From an uncultured Ruminococcus sp. (lineage in GTDB: Bacteria > Bacillota > Clostridia > Oscillospirales > Ruminococcaceae): DNA of 6,310 nt. Location: NCBI GenBank assembly GCA_947177715.1, contig CAMWVM010000102.1, forward strand, positions 1-6,310. The letters run 5' to 3'. This document shows, in pieces, positions 1 through 5,835 of the stretch. Every line of letters begins with the position of its first letter. Position 1 is the first letter of the stretch. The translations under genes were made by a program, and so were the position numbers. The notes under the pieces were generated by a model. It was not told the DNA's origin, did not search any database, and saw nothing but the letters and a program-made list of their open reading frames with translations.

Positions 1-2
1 GA

Positions 3-36
3 GTATCGTGGGCTCGGTGATTTGTATAAGAGACAG
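3..36 (+). other. Sequencing adapter remnant (Nextera read-2 / Tn5 mosaic end)
   Basis: Bases 3-36 align without gaps to the 34-nt Illumina Nextera read-2 transposase adapter, with 31 of 34 identical. The mismatches are at 5, 18 and 22. The 3' part, 18-36, is the 19-bp Tn5 mosaic end (17 of 19 identical) and ends in the invariant TATAAGAGACAG. This is library-preparation sequence left at a contig end, not genomic DNA. An open reading frame running from GTG at 8 therefore has about ten artificial N-terminal residues. The match is from memory of the adapter sequence, which is well known. The three mismatches suggest a noisy or consensus-damaged read end. Confidence 0.93.
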
Positions 37-286
37 GGATAAGCCTTATACTTATCGTTTAGGCGGCCCGACCTGTCTGGCAGGAGATATTATAGGTGAT
101 TATTCATTTGATAATCCTTTAAAAGAGGGAGAAAGACTTGTATTTACTGATATGGCGATTTACTCCATGGTAAAGAACAATACCTTTAACGGAATGCCAC
201 TGCCATCAATATATTTATATAGCACTGACGGTGAATTGAAGTTAATAAAAAGCTTCGAATATGAGGATTTTAAATCAAGATTATAG
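37..286 (+). CDS. nspC: Carboxynorspermidine/carboxyspermidine decarboxylase, C-terminal fragment
   Basis: This is the last ~82 residues of a PLP-dependent decarboxylase of the alanine racemase fold (ornithine/diaminopimelate decarboxylase group). The family removes CO2 from carboxynorspermidine or carboxyspermidine to give norspermidine or spermidine in the cytoplasm. Visible signatures are LGGPTCLAGD (codons 59-88), the NspC form of the conserved Cys...Asp active-site segment with Cys at 74-76, then GDYSFDNPL, and DMAIYSMVKNNTFNG with the aromatic position expected near the PLP phosphate. Full-length members are roughly 370-400 residues, so most of the gene, including the PLP-binding lysine, is missing. 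The frame is open leftwards into adapter sequence, so no native start is visible. It stops at TAG 284-286, just before a strong terminator, so it ends its transcript. Choice between the norspermidine and spermidine route cannot be made from this fragment; in gut Firmicutes the spermidine route is the usual one. Confidence 0.88.
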
Positions 287-287
287 C

Positions 288-325
288 AAAAAAACGATTT
301 GGAAATAAGGCTCCAAATCGTTTTT
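288..325. terminator. Bidirectional intrinsic terminator between convergent nspC and Nudix gene
   Basis: A perfect 14-bp inverted repeat, 290-303 with 312-325, closes an 8-nt loop (304-311). The core is CGATTTGGA/TCCAAATCG. It is flanked by an A-run (288-294) and a T-run (321-325), so an RNA from either strand has a stem followed by U residues. It sits 1 nt after the nspC stop and directly against the stop codon of the Nudix gene (326-328), as expected for a shared terminator of convergent transcripts. Confidence 0.9.
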
Positions 326-787
326 CTATATTACTCCGAAAATCAAATATTCATCAGGATTAGAGGTCGTTGCAGTATAATCACTTTTATTCAGTGCTGC
401 AAAGTTCTTATTCATGATAGTTTGCATAATTCTTTTGCTAAGATTGGTTATATCATCACGCATTACTGCATCCTTTGCACTAAGTAAAAGAACTTCATTG
501 TTTTCTAAATTGTCTGAATGAGGTGTTCCGCAAACATAATCCATTAAAAAGATAATACACCATTGTTCTGGTTTGAACTGAACTGATAATATAGAGTTAA
601 CTTTTGCTGTTATGCCTGTTTCCTCAAAGATTTCTCTTTCTACAGCTTTATGAGGCATTTCGTTTTCTTTTACAAAACCGCCGGGAATTAATATTCTTCC
701 TTTTGCAGTTCCGTAGGTATGGCGAACAAATAAGATTTTATTATCTATTGTTACTACGCCGCATACACAATAATATTTGTTGTTCAT
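326..787 (-). CDS. Nudix hydrolase family protein
   Basis: A 153-residue cytoplasmic protein with a perfect Nudix box, GX5EX7REUXEEXGU, at residues 37-59 (GFVKENE, seven residues, then REIFEETGI). The REUXEE glutamates bind the divalent metals that catalyse hydrolysis of a nucleoside diphosphate linked to another moiety. An N-terminal strand region (CVCGVVTIDNKILFVRH) and LIPGGF just before the box complete the usual fold, and the length is typical. The substrate cannot be told: no extra specificity motif for ADP-ribose, NADH, 8-oxo-dGTP or Ap4A is recognised. The ATG at 785-787 is preceded by GAAAGGT (793-799) at good spacing. It lies 28 nt after the flavoprotein gene on the same strand and is probably the last gene of that transcript, with the 288-325 terminator right behind it. 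Confidence 0.92.
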   Translation of the reverse strand: MNNKYYCVCGVVTIDNKILFVRHTYGTAKGRILIPGGFVKENEMPHKAVEREIFEETGITAKVNSILSVQFKPEQWCIIFLMDYVCGTPHSDNLENNEVLLLSAKDAVMRDDITNLSKRIMQTIMNKNFAALNKSDYTATTSNPDEYLIFGVI

Positions 788-815
788 AATATACCTTTCA
801 ATTTCATAAAAAATA

Positions 816-2399
816 TTATGGTGCTTGAGTTTCCATTATTTTAAGTGCGATTTTTATACCGTCGGCAGCAGCAGACATTATGCCTCCGGCATAGCCTGCG
901 CCCTCGCCGCATGGATATAAATTATTTAAAGATACCGAGTGCAGTTCTTCTGTCCTTGTAATGCGAATAGGAGAGCTGGTTCTTGTTTCAGGTGCAGTAA
1001 GAATGGCGTTTCCATCTCCAAAGCATTTCATTTTTCTTGAAAAATTATTCAAACCCATTGCCATCATATCGGTAACAAACTTAGGAAAGATACTTCTAAA
1101 CTCCACCGGTTTTACTCCTATGGCATAAGTTGGTGAAATATCTGACGAAACTTCAGGTTTTTCACTTAAAAATCCACTCACAGTTGTTGCAGGCGCAATG
1201 TAACTGCCTGTGGTATTATAAGCGTTTTGTTCAATTTGTCTTGCAAATTCCATTCCACTAAGAGGTGAACTGCCAAAATCTTGAGGTGTAACAGAAACAA
1301 CCAAAGCAGCGTTTGCATATTTGCCGTTTCTCGAAAAATAACTCATGCCATTTGTTACAGTTGCTCCTTCTTCAGAAGCGGCAGGTACAACTACACCCCC
1401 TGGACACATACAAAATGTATATACGCCACGACCTGATTTATCCCTATATGAAAGCTGGTATTCGCCTTTTGGCAGTAATGGATTCCCTATATTTTGTCCA
1501 TACAGGCTCTCATCAACGGATTGCTGAGTATGTTCAATTCTTGCTCCAACAGAAAATGGTTTAGGTTCAAGAAAAACGCCCTTGTTTGCAAGCATTGTAA
1601 AGGTATCTCTTGAAGAATGACCAATCGCAAGCACAAGACTTGAGCAGGAAATAATATCATTATCGGTTTCTACGGTATTAATTTTACCGTTATGTGAAGA
1701 GAAGCCAATTAATTCGTTTTCAAATCTTATTTCTCCACCGAGATTTATTATGCGTTTTCTGATTTCCTTTACTATTTTTCTCAGATTGTCAGTTCCTATG
1801 TGCGCTTTTGATTTAGTAAGTATTTCCTTGGGGGCGCCAAATTCGACGAAACGCTCAGTGATATATCGGCAGGCAGGATCTTTAATTCTTGTTGTTAGCT
1901 TTCCGTCAGAAAAAGTACCTGCTCCGCCTTCACCAAACTGAACATTTGATTTCGGATTTAGCTGTCCTTTAGTCCAAAAGTCAGTTACGGCATTTGTACG
2001 CTTGTCCACATCCTGACCTTTTTCAAGAATTATTGGTTTATATCCATTCTCAGCAAGAACTAAACCGCAAAACATGCCAGCCGGTCCGAAGCCTGCAATT
2101 ACAATCCTACCATCTTTTTTTACTTTTGAGATAACAGGATTAATACAGCTGTTTTCAACATAACTCAAAGTTGCATTTTTATGGCAGAGAACTTTCTCCT
2201 TATCGGTTTCTTTTAGCTTTATGAAAACAGAATGTACAAATTGAATATTGCTTTGTTTTCTTGCATCAAGAGATGTTTTATATATTTCAGCAGTTTCAAT
2301 ATCGCATCTATCTATTTCTGAAAGCTTTATAGCTTTGTTTATTATATCGTTTTTCTCTGTTTTTAAACTTGTTTTTATTTGATTAATAATAATTGGCAT
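816..2399 (-). CDS. FAD-dependent oxidoreductase of the COG2509 family
   Basis: A 527-residue flavoprotein of the uncharacterised 'FAD-dependent dehydrogenase' family, full length for that group (about 530). The first ~95 residues form the family's N-terminal domain. They are followed by the dinucleotide-binding strand-turn-helix VIAGFGPAGMF (residues 100-110, GxGxxG) and the ribose-binding acidic end LEKG (Glu126). The hallmark NVQFGEGGAGTFSDGKLTTR lies at 152-171. The C-terminal LYPCGEGAGYAGGIMSAAADG (from 494) closes the FAD site. No signal peptide or membrane segment is seen, so it should be cytoplasmic. The reaction is unknown in the family and should not be guessed. The ATG at 2397-2399 has a GAAAGGA Shine-Dalgarno (2407-2413) 7 nt upstream. 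It lies downstream of cdaR and upstream of the Nudix gene, with a hairpin in the cdaR gap that may separate transcripts. Confidence 0.93.
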   Translation of the reverse strand: MPIIINQIKTSLKTEKNDIINKAIKLSEIDRCDIETAEIYKTSLDARKQSNIQFVHSVFIKLKETDKEKVLCHKNATLSYVENSCINPVISKVKKDGRIVIAGFGPAGMFCGLVLAENGYKPIILEKGQDVDKRTNAVTDFWTKGQLNPKSNVQFGEGGAGTFSDGKLTTRIKDPACRYITERFVEFGAPKEILTKSKAHIGTDNLRKIVKEIRKRIINLGGEIRFENELIGFSSHNGKINTVETDNDIISCSSLVLAIGHSSRDTFTMLANKGVFLEPKPFSVGARIEHTQQSVDESLYGQNIGNPLLPKGEYQLSYRDKSGRGVYTFCMCPGGVVVPAASEEGATVTNGMSYFSRNGKYANAALVVSVTPQDFGSSPLSGMEFARQIEQNAYNTTGSYIAPATTVSGFLSEKPEVSSDISPTYAIGVKPVEFRSIFPKFVTDMMAMGLNNFSRKMKCFGDGNAILTAPETRTSSPIRITRTEELHSVSLNNLYPCGEGAGYAGGIMSAAADGIKIALKIMETQAP

Positions 2400-2424
2400 G
2401 ATTTTGTCCTTTCAATAAAACTAA

Positions 2425-2460
2425 AGCGGTCTGTATCATAAACAAGACCGCTGTTTTTTT
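2425..2460. terminator. Intergenic hairpin between cdaR and the flavoprotein gene
   Basis: An 8-bp inverted repeat, AGCGGTCT (2425-2432) and AGACCGCT (2445-2452), with a 12-nt loop. Read on + it is followed by G and a perfect T7 run (2454-2460), a textbook terminator, but no + strand gene lies upstream. Read on -, the direction of all genes here, the stem is followed by TTAGTTTTATTG, an interrupted U-tract, so it would be a weaker terminator or attenuator after cdaR. The T-run also contains part of the cdaR stop codon (2459-2461). The structure is clear; its direction and efficiency are inferred. Confidence 0.65.
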
Positions 2461-3730
2461 ATGATATAACAACTTCTGCTTTATATTTTCCATAGCACCA
2501 AATGTTGTCATGCTTTGTTGAATACACCGTTACATCTTTACTAACTGTACCGTTTTTTACTATACCTTTTAAATCTATTTCTACAGTGAGATCACCTGCA
2601 GAAATACTATTTATTATAGCTTCAGGTCCGATAATTGTTACACCTGAAATGTTTTTTGTTTTAACAGAAACTTTTTTACCTGTAGGTCTATTAACTATTT
2701 TAAAATTATCAGAATCAACAGTAAAATTTTTGGATGTATAACCTGATTGGTTAAATGAAACTGATATTTTATCTGACCCGCTTAAAATCTCTTCATCATC
2801 GTTTAATTTTAAATTAAAATCAAAAGTTTTATCCAAATCAACTTCATTTAAGGGAATAGAACCTATAGATTTTTCGGTAACAGATTCACTATCTAAAATC
2901 GGCGATATAATTTGAATTGTTTTTTCGGAAAGGACATAGGGAATAACCGACGAGTCAAAATTATCAGGACATTCAGTAAAATCCAATTTCAATTCGACAT
3001 CTTTTATTTTGTTAAGAGAAAATGAAACATTGAAATTTTTGTTGTTTAGAACAGTGTATTTATCCGATAAAAGTACATTGTTATTTTTGTCATAGAATAT
3101 AAGATCACTTGTTGAAATCACTGTATTTTCCGACAAAGTCAATGAATCTTTAACACGTACACTTACTTTTGAAAGATTCTCAAGATCTTTTTCAGTGCCT
3201 TGTATTTCAATCTCTGAAGGTGAAACATCAATATCTTTAAGTGTAAAACCGTTTTCTACGTTTACATAAGGCATTTCTGTGGACAGCTCAAAAGTTTTGC
3301 TGTTGATTTTTTCAAATGAAACATCAATGGTTGCCGGTGAAACGGACACGATTGTACATTGGTCAGAGCTGTGAGTTGATTCAACATTAATGTCAAGTGA
3401 ATAAGTTCCCTCGTTGTTAACCGGATCAAGATTAACGGTAGCAATAAGATCCTTTTCTGTATACCCGCCTATTTCATACTTCATACCCTTTATCTCAACA
3501 TTTACGGTTAAGTTGTTGGGAAGATTTATTGGTGACAGGGATTTATCATTAGCTTTTGTTCCATCTAAAGAGAAAACAACAGGAACATTTGCAATCTGAA
3601 TTGTTGTAGTCGGATATTGAGTTATTGAAAGGACAACCCAAATTATAATTGCAATTATTGCTGCAAGAATTCTTAAAACAAAATCAGATTCACGGTTTTT
3701 GGGAGGACGAACTTTTTTTATTTTTTCCAT
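2459..3730 (-). CDS. cdaR: CdaR-type YbbR-domain protein, regulator of the diadenylate cyclase
   Basis: A 423-residue membrane-anchored protein. After a basic cytoplasmic start (KIKKVRPPKNR) one hydrophobic helix spans about residues 18-37 (VLRILAAIIAIIIWVVLSI). The rest is an all-beta extracellular region of YbbR-like repeats, which I divide at about 41-140, 145-235, 240-325 and 330-423. The first three boundaries are judged by eye from recurring patterns such as VPVVFSLDG, IDVSFEKI and TKNISGVTIIGPEAII. CdaR of Bacillus subtilis has the same plan at somewhat greater length (about 480) and modulates CdaA through contact at the membrane. The identification rests mainly on the architecture and on the immediate upstream cdaA: the start codon lies inside cdaA, a 13-nt overlap, implying translational coupling. 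The Shine-Dalgarno AGGGAGGG (3741-3748) is strong but 10 nt from the ATG. No in-frame defect is visible. Confidence 0.92.
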   Translation of the reverse strand: MEKIKKVRPPKNRESDFVLRILAAIIAIIIWVVLSITQYPTTTIQIANVPVVFSLDGTKANDKSLSPINLPNNLTVNVEIKGMKYEIGGYTEKDLIATVNLDPVNNEGTYSLDINVESTHSSDQCTIVSVSPATIDVSFEKINSKTFELSTEMPYVNVENGFTLKDIDVSPSEIEIQGTEKDLENLSKVSVRVKDSLTLSENTVISTSDLIFYDKNNNVLLSDKYTVLNNKNFNVSFSLNKIKDVELKLDFTECPDNFDSSVIPYVLSEKTIQIISPILDSESVTEKSIGSIPLNEVDLDKTFDFNLKLNDDEEILSGSDKISVSFNQSGYTSKNFTVDSDNFKIVNRPTGKKVSVKTKNISGVTIIGPEAIINSISAGDLTVEIDLKGIVKNGTVSKDVTVYSTKHDNIWCYGKYKAEVVIS

Positions 3731-4596
3731 TTTGAAATAACCCTCCCTGCAAAATTATCTTTTCCGTTATTAGATTCCTTTTCCGGTATAAAACGCAGAC
3801 TAAGTAATTTTTTCAGGCTGTCTCTTGTAAATCCTCTTGTAAGCTCGCCGTTTTCCGCAACAGAAATAGTTCCTGTTTCTTCTGATACAACAATTACAAT
3901 AGCGTCAGAAATTTCACTCATGCCAATTGCGGCACGGTGTCTTGATCCTAATTGTTTTGCAATTAATTCTTCTTTTTGTGGTTTTGGAAGAAAACAGCCA
4001 GCGGCAAGTATTACGCCATCTCTTATAATGACAGCACCGTCATGAAGGGGAGTATTAGGAAAGAAAATATTTCCGAAAATTGCGGATGAAGGATTACAAT
4101 TTAATATGGTTCCTGTATCAATTTGTTCGCCAAGTTTTGTTTTACGTTCACAGATAATAAGAGCACCTGTACAAGTAGAAGATAAATTCTGAGCAGCGTC
4201 ACAAATAGCATCAATGCAATTTTTCCACTTGTCTGCGGCATTTTCTACTTCATTGCCAGCAAAAAAATTCAGTTCGGTGAATTTTGTACGTCCAACCTTT
4301 TCAAGAATTCGTCTTAATTCAGGTTGGAATACAATTATAATGGCTAAAATTCCCCATTCAAAACATGTTTTAAGGAAAAAACGCATTGTTTGAAGGTTGA
4401 AGAATATAGCTAATAAATAAGCTACAATTAAAACCAAAATACCTTTAACTAACTGCTGTGCACGTGTCTCTCTTATAAGTTTTATTCCATGGAATATAAG
4501 AAATGATAAAATAGCAATATCAATAACATCATTTATTCTAATATATTTAAAGACGTTCCAAAGCATATTAAAGCTATTTGCTATAGCGCTAAACAT
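3718..4596 (-). CDS. cdaA: Diadenylate cyclase CdaA (c-di-AMP synthase, DisA_N/DAC domain)
   Basis: A 292-residue membrane cyclase that condenses two ATP into cyclic di-AMP, the second messenger for potassium, osmolyte and cell-wall homeostasis in Firmicutes. Three hydrophobic helices lie at about 24-40, 49-66 and 75-92. They are followed by a linker helix (QPELRRILEKVGRT) and the cytoplasmic DAC domain from about 120 to 275. Both catalytic signatures are intact: the DGA motif in NTPLHDGAVII (Asp186-Gly187-Ala188) and the RHR motif in GSRHRAAIG (Arg219-His220-Arg221). Length and order match CdaA (YbbP) rather than DisA or CdaS. The ATG at 4594-4596 has a good Shine-Dalgarno AAGGGTGA (4602-4609) 5 nt upstream. 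It is the first gene of the - strand cluster, divergent from the comEA-like gene and overlapping cdaR. The third usual partner, glmM, does not follow cdaR here. Confidence 0.97.
   Translation of the reverse strand: MFSAIANSFNMLWNVFKYIRINDVIDIAILSFLIFHGIKLIRETRAQQLVKGILVLIVAYLLAIFFNLQTMRFFLKTCFEWGILAIIIVFQPELRRILEKVGRTKFTELNFFAGNEVENAADKWKNCIDAICDAAQNLSSTCTGALIICERKTKLGEQIDTGTILNCNPSSAIFGNIFFPNTPLHDGAVIIRDGVILAAGCFLPKPQKEELIAKQLGSRHRAAIGMSEISDAIVIVVSEETGTISVAENGELTRGFTRDSLKKLLSLRFIPEKESNNGKDNFAGRVISKWKK
3741..3748 (-). promoter_or_regulatory. Ribosome binding site of cdaR, inside the end of cdaA
   Basis: On the - strand this reads AGGGAGGG and ends 10 nt before the cdaR ATG (3728-3730), a slightly long spacing. 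It lies within the cdaA coding sequence. Together with the 13-nt overlap it supports coupled translation of the two membrane partners. Confidence 0.75.
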
Positions 4597-4643
4597 TTAT
4601 GTCACCCTTTTCACTTCAAGAATCTGATAATCTAAAATTTCAC

Positions 4644-4664
4644 ACAATATATATTAAATATTGT
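4644..4664. repeat. Inverted repeat in the cdaA leader
   Basis: ACAATAT (4644-4650) and ATATTGT (4658-4664) form a 7-bp inverted repeat with a 7-nt spacer. It overlaps the candidate cdaA -10 box (4660-4665), a position suited to a repressor site. In such AT-rich sequence a chance match is quite possible. Confidence 0.35.
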
Positions 4665-4688
4665 ATCATATTATTTTTAAAAGCACAA
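4660..4688 (-). promoter_or_regulatory. Candidate sigma-A-type promoter for cdaA
   Basis: On the - strand, TTGTGC (4683-4688) and TACAAT (4660-4665) are separated by 17 nt. The -10 matches TATAAT at 5 of 6 positions, the -35 only at 3 of 6. It would give a leader of roughly 55-60 nt before the cdaA ATG. Spacing is ideal, but AT-rich DNA produces many such pairs, so this is a weak prediction. Confidence 0.35.
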
Positions 4689-4732
4689 TAGGTTGTGAAG
4701 AAAAAAATTATTAATATTGCTAAGAAAAATCA

Positions 4733-4747
4733 GTAATTTCAAATTAC
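4733..4747. repeat. 15-bp near-perfect palindrome, possible operator
   Basis: GTAATTTCAAATTAC has two 7-bp arms around a single central base. It lies in the middle of the divergent region, about 45 bp upstream of the candidate cdaA -35 and 60-70 bp upstream of the comEA-facing TATAAT boxes. Size and symmetry fit a dimeric regulator site. No known operator is recognised. Confidence 0.4.
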
Positions 4748-4805
4748 CATTAAAATATAATTTATATAAAGAAACATAAAAGTCAAATATTTATAAATTG
4801 TAAAA

Positions 4806-4820
4806 TATAATACGTATAAT
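4806..4820 (+). promoter_or_regulatory. Candidate -10 boxes facing comEA
   Basis: Two exact TATAAT hexamers occur at 4806-4811 and 4815-4820, about 90-100 nt before the TTG start of the comEA-like gene. Neither has a convincing TTGACA-like -35 at 16-18 nt. The first lies within the second copy of the direct repeat TAAAATATAAT. One of them may be a real -10, but the assignment is weak. Confidence 0.35.
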
Positions 4821-4896
4821 TCTTAATAATTGTCGAAGATTGTTGAAAGATAAGCTGTGCTTTGTTATCATTAAGCTATTAAATTTACAGCTTATT

Positions 4897-4903
4897 GGAG
4901 TGA
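4897..4903 (+). promoter_or_regulatory. Ribosome binding site that sets a TTG start for comEA
   Basis: GGAGTGA (4897-4903) lies 5 nt before TTG 4909-4911, ideal spacing. The first in-frame ATG (4921) would be 17 nt away, too far, and the upstream TTG at 4840 has no such sequence. This site therefore decides the start. Confidence 0.75.
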
Positions 4904-4908
4904 CAGCA

Positions 4909-5745
4909 TTGGCAGACAACATGAGGAAAAACGCCGATAATTCTAATAAAAAGCATAGATGCAAAGTTACAAAAACTGACATTGCGTTATTTCTATTTAT
5001 AGTTGTCGCTGTTAGTTCTGCTATTGCTTCAACTGCATTACTAAGAAAAACATATCACAATGATAATATGCCTGAAAACAGTAAATCTGATAATATGTCT
5101 GAAATGTCAGATAAGACTACAAAAACGACTGACGTAACAAAAACAACTAAATCTAAGACAAGCACTGTTTCTACAACCAAAATTAAGGAAACTACTAAAT
5201 CAACAACTGCTGTCAAACGGACAACTGTGACTTCAACTACAGCTGTCCGTTTTCCTATAGATGTGAACTATGTTACCTTTGAAGAACTTTTGCAAATCAA
5301 TGGAATAGGCGAAACACTGGCACAGAGAATCATTAATTTTCGTTCAGATATAGGAACTGTTTACAACATGGATATGCTGTTGCAGATTGATGGTATAGGG
5401 GAGTCTAAGCTTGCTATTTTAAAACAATATTTGTATGTTGCAAATGAGGATTATAAAACGACAACAACTTCGTCTACTGCTAAAAATATTTCACGCAATA
5501 CCACAATAACAACGTCAACTACTGTTAGCAGCGTGACATCATCAAAAGTCAGAAGAAAAGTAAATATAAATACTGCAACAGCAGAAGAAATTTCCGATTG
5601 TCTTTTAGTAGACATAGAACTTGCAGAAAAAATTATTGATTTGAGAAATCAAATTCAATATTTTTCTAACTCACTTGAGTTATTATATATTGACGAATTT
5701 ACTGAGAAAATGCATGCAGAACTTAAAGATTATATTGTTATTTGA
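4909..5745 (+). CDS. comEA: ComEA-like membrane-anchored helix-hairpin-helix DNA-binding protein
   Basis: A 278-residue protein if translation starts at TTG 4909; ATG 4921 is the alternative, removing four residues. A short basic cytoplasmic end is followed by one membrane helix at about 24-44 (DIALFLFIVVAVSSAIAST), so the rest faces outward. Residues 70-113 are a Thr-rich linker (20 of 44 are Thr). Residues 115-177 are a canonical ComEA tandem helix-hairpin-helix with both GIG loops, INGIGETLAQRI (132-134) and IDGIGESKLAIL (162-164). ComEA uses this unit to bind double-stranded DNA non-specifically during competence. A second Thr/Ser-rich linker (181-212) leads to another such unit, 216-278. 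It starts VNINTATAEE as in the family, but both GIG loops are lost (LLVDIELAEKI and IDEFTEKM). The SLBB domain of Bacillus ComEA is absent. It is monocistronic, with its own terminator. No comEC is nearby, so a competence role is inferred from the family only. Confidence 0.88.
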   Translation: MADNMRKNADNSNKKHRCKVTKTDIALFLFIVVAVSSAIASTALLRKTYHNDNMPENSKSDNMSEMSDKTTKTTDVTKTTKSKTSTVSTTKIKETTKSTTAVKRTTVTSTTAVRFPIDVNYVTFEELLQINGIGETLAQRIINFRSDIGTVYNMDMLLQIDGIGESKLAILKQYLYVANEDYKTTTTSSTAKNISRNTTITTSTTVSSVTSSKVRRKVNINTATAEEISDCLLVDIELAEKIIDLRNQIQYFSNSLELLYIDEFTEKMHAELKDYIVI

Positions 5746-5779
5746 TTTATAATTTTATGCTGTTGTTACTCATTGAATT

Positions 5780-5812
5780 AACCCGACAGGTTTTGATACC
5801 TGTCGGGTTTTT
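5780..5812 (+). terminator. Strong intrinsic terminator after comEA
   Basis: A perfect 12-bp stem, 5780-5791 with 5798-5809 (core CCCGACAGG/CCTGTCGGG), closes a 6-nt loop TTTGAT and is followed by a T5 run (5808-5812). It sits 34 nt after the comEA stop. Read on -, it is followed only by AATTC-type sequence, so it would serve the convergent aminotransferase gene less well. Confidence 0.9.
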
Positions 5813-5835
5813 GATGTTACTTTTTAGAAATAGAT

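Larger units (their letters stand above)
4597..4908. other. AT-rich divergent intergenic region between cdaA and comEA
   Basis: About 310 nt without a credible gene. The frame of the + strand ComEA protein is open back to a TTG at 4840, but that start has no ribosome site and the added residues look unlike the rest of the protein. The region holds the cdaA Shine-Dalgarno, a candidate cdaA promoter, an imperfect and a near-perfect palindrome (4644-4664 and 4733-4747), an 11-bp direct repeat TAAAATATAAT (4751-4761 and 4801-4811), and TATAAT boxes facing comEA. I see no riboswitch or RNA gene. Confidence 0.7.

Noticed and set aside
18..36. Tn5-like transposon end at the left edge suggesting a mobile element
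   Set aside because: The mosaic end is joined to the Nextera adapter tail (3-17), which exists only in library kits, so it is an artefact.
299..487. Open frame on + opposite the Nudix gene
   Set aside because: It lies antisense to a gene with a perfect Nudix box, begins inside the terminator stem and shows no domain-like composition.
1313..1941. Three open frames on + within the flavoprotein gene
   Set aside because: All are antisense to conserved FAD-binding and family-hallmark segments and overlap one another in different frames; no ribosome site or family match is seen.
3262..3444. Open frame on - in another frame inside cdaR
   Set aside because: It sits wholly within the YbbR-repeat coding frame and has low-complexity, non-family composition.
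4597..4908. Possible c-di-AMP (ydaO-type) or other riboswitch in front of cdaA
   Set aside because: The candidate leader is only about 60 nt, AT-rich and without the conserved multi-stem core such riboswitches need.
4791..4982. Open frame on - overlapping the start of comEA
   Set aside because: It is antisense to the ComEA membrane helix, whose hydrophobic codons mirror into hydrophobic residues; no ribosome site is seen.
5116..5247. Possible tandem DNA repeat in the Thr-rich linker of comEA
   Set aside because: The Thr codons (ACA, ACT, ACG, ACC) are mixed with no fixed period, so this is amino-acid bias rather than a DNA repeat array.
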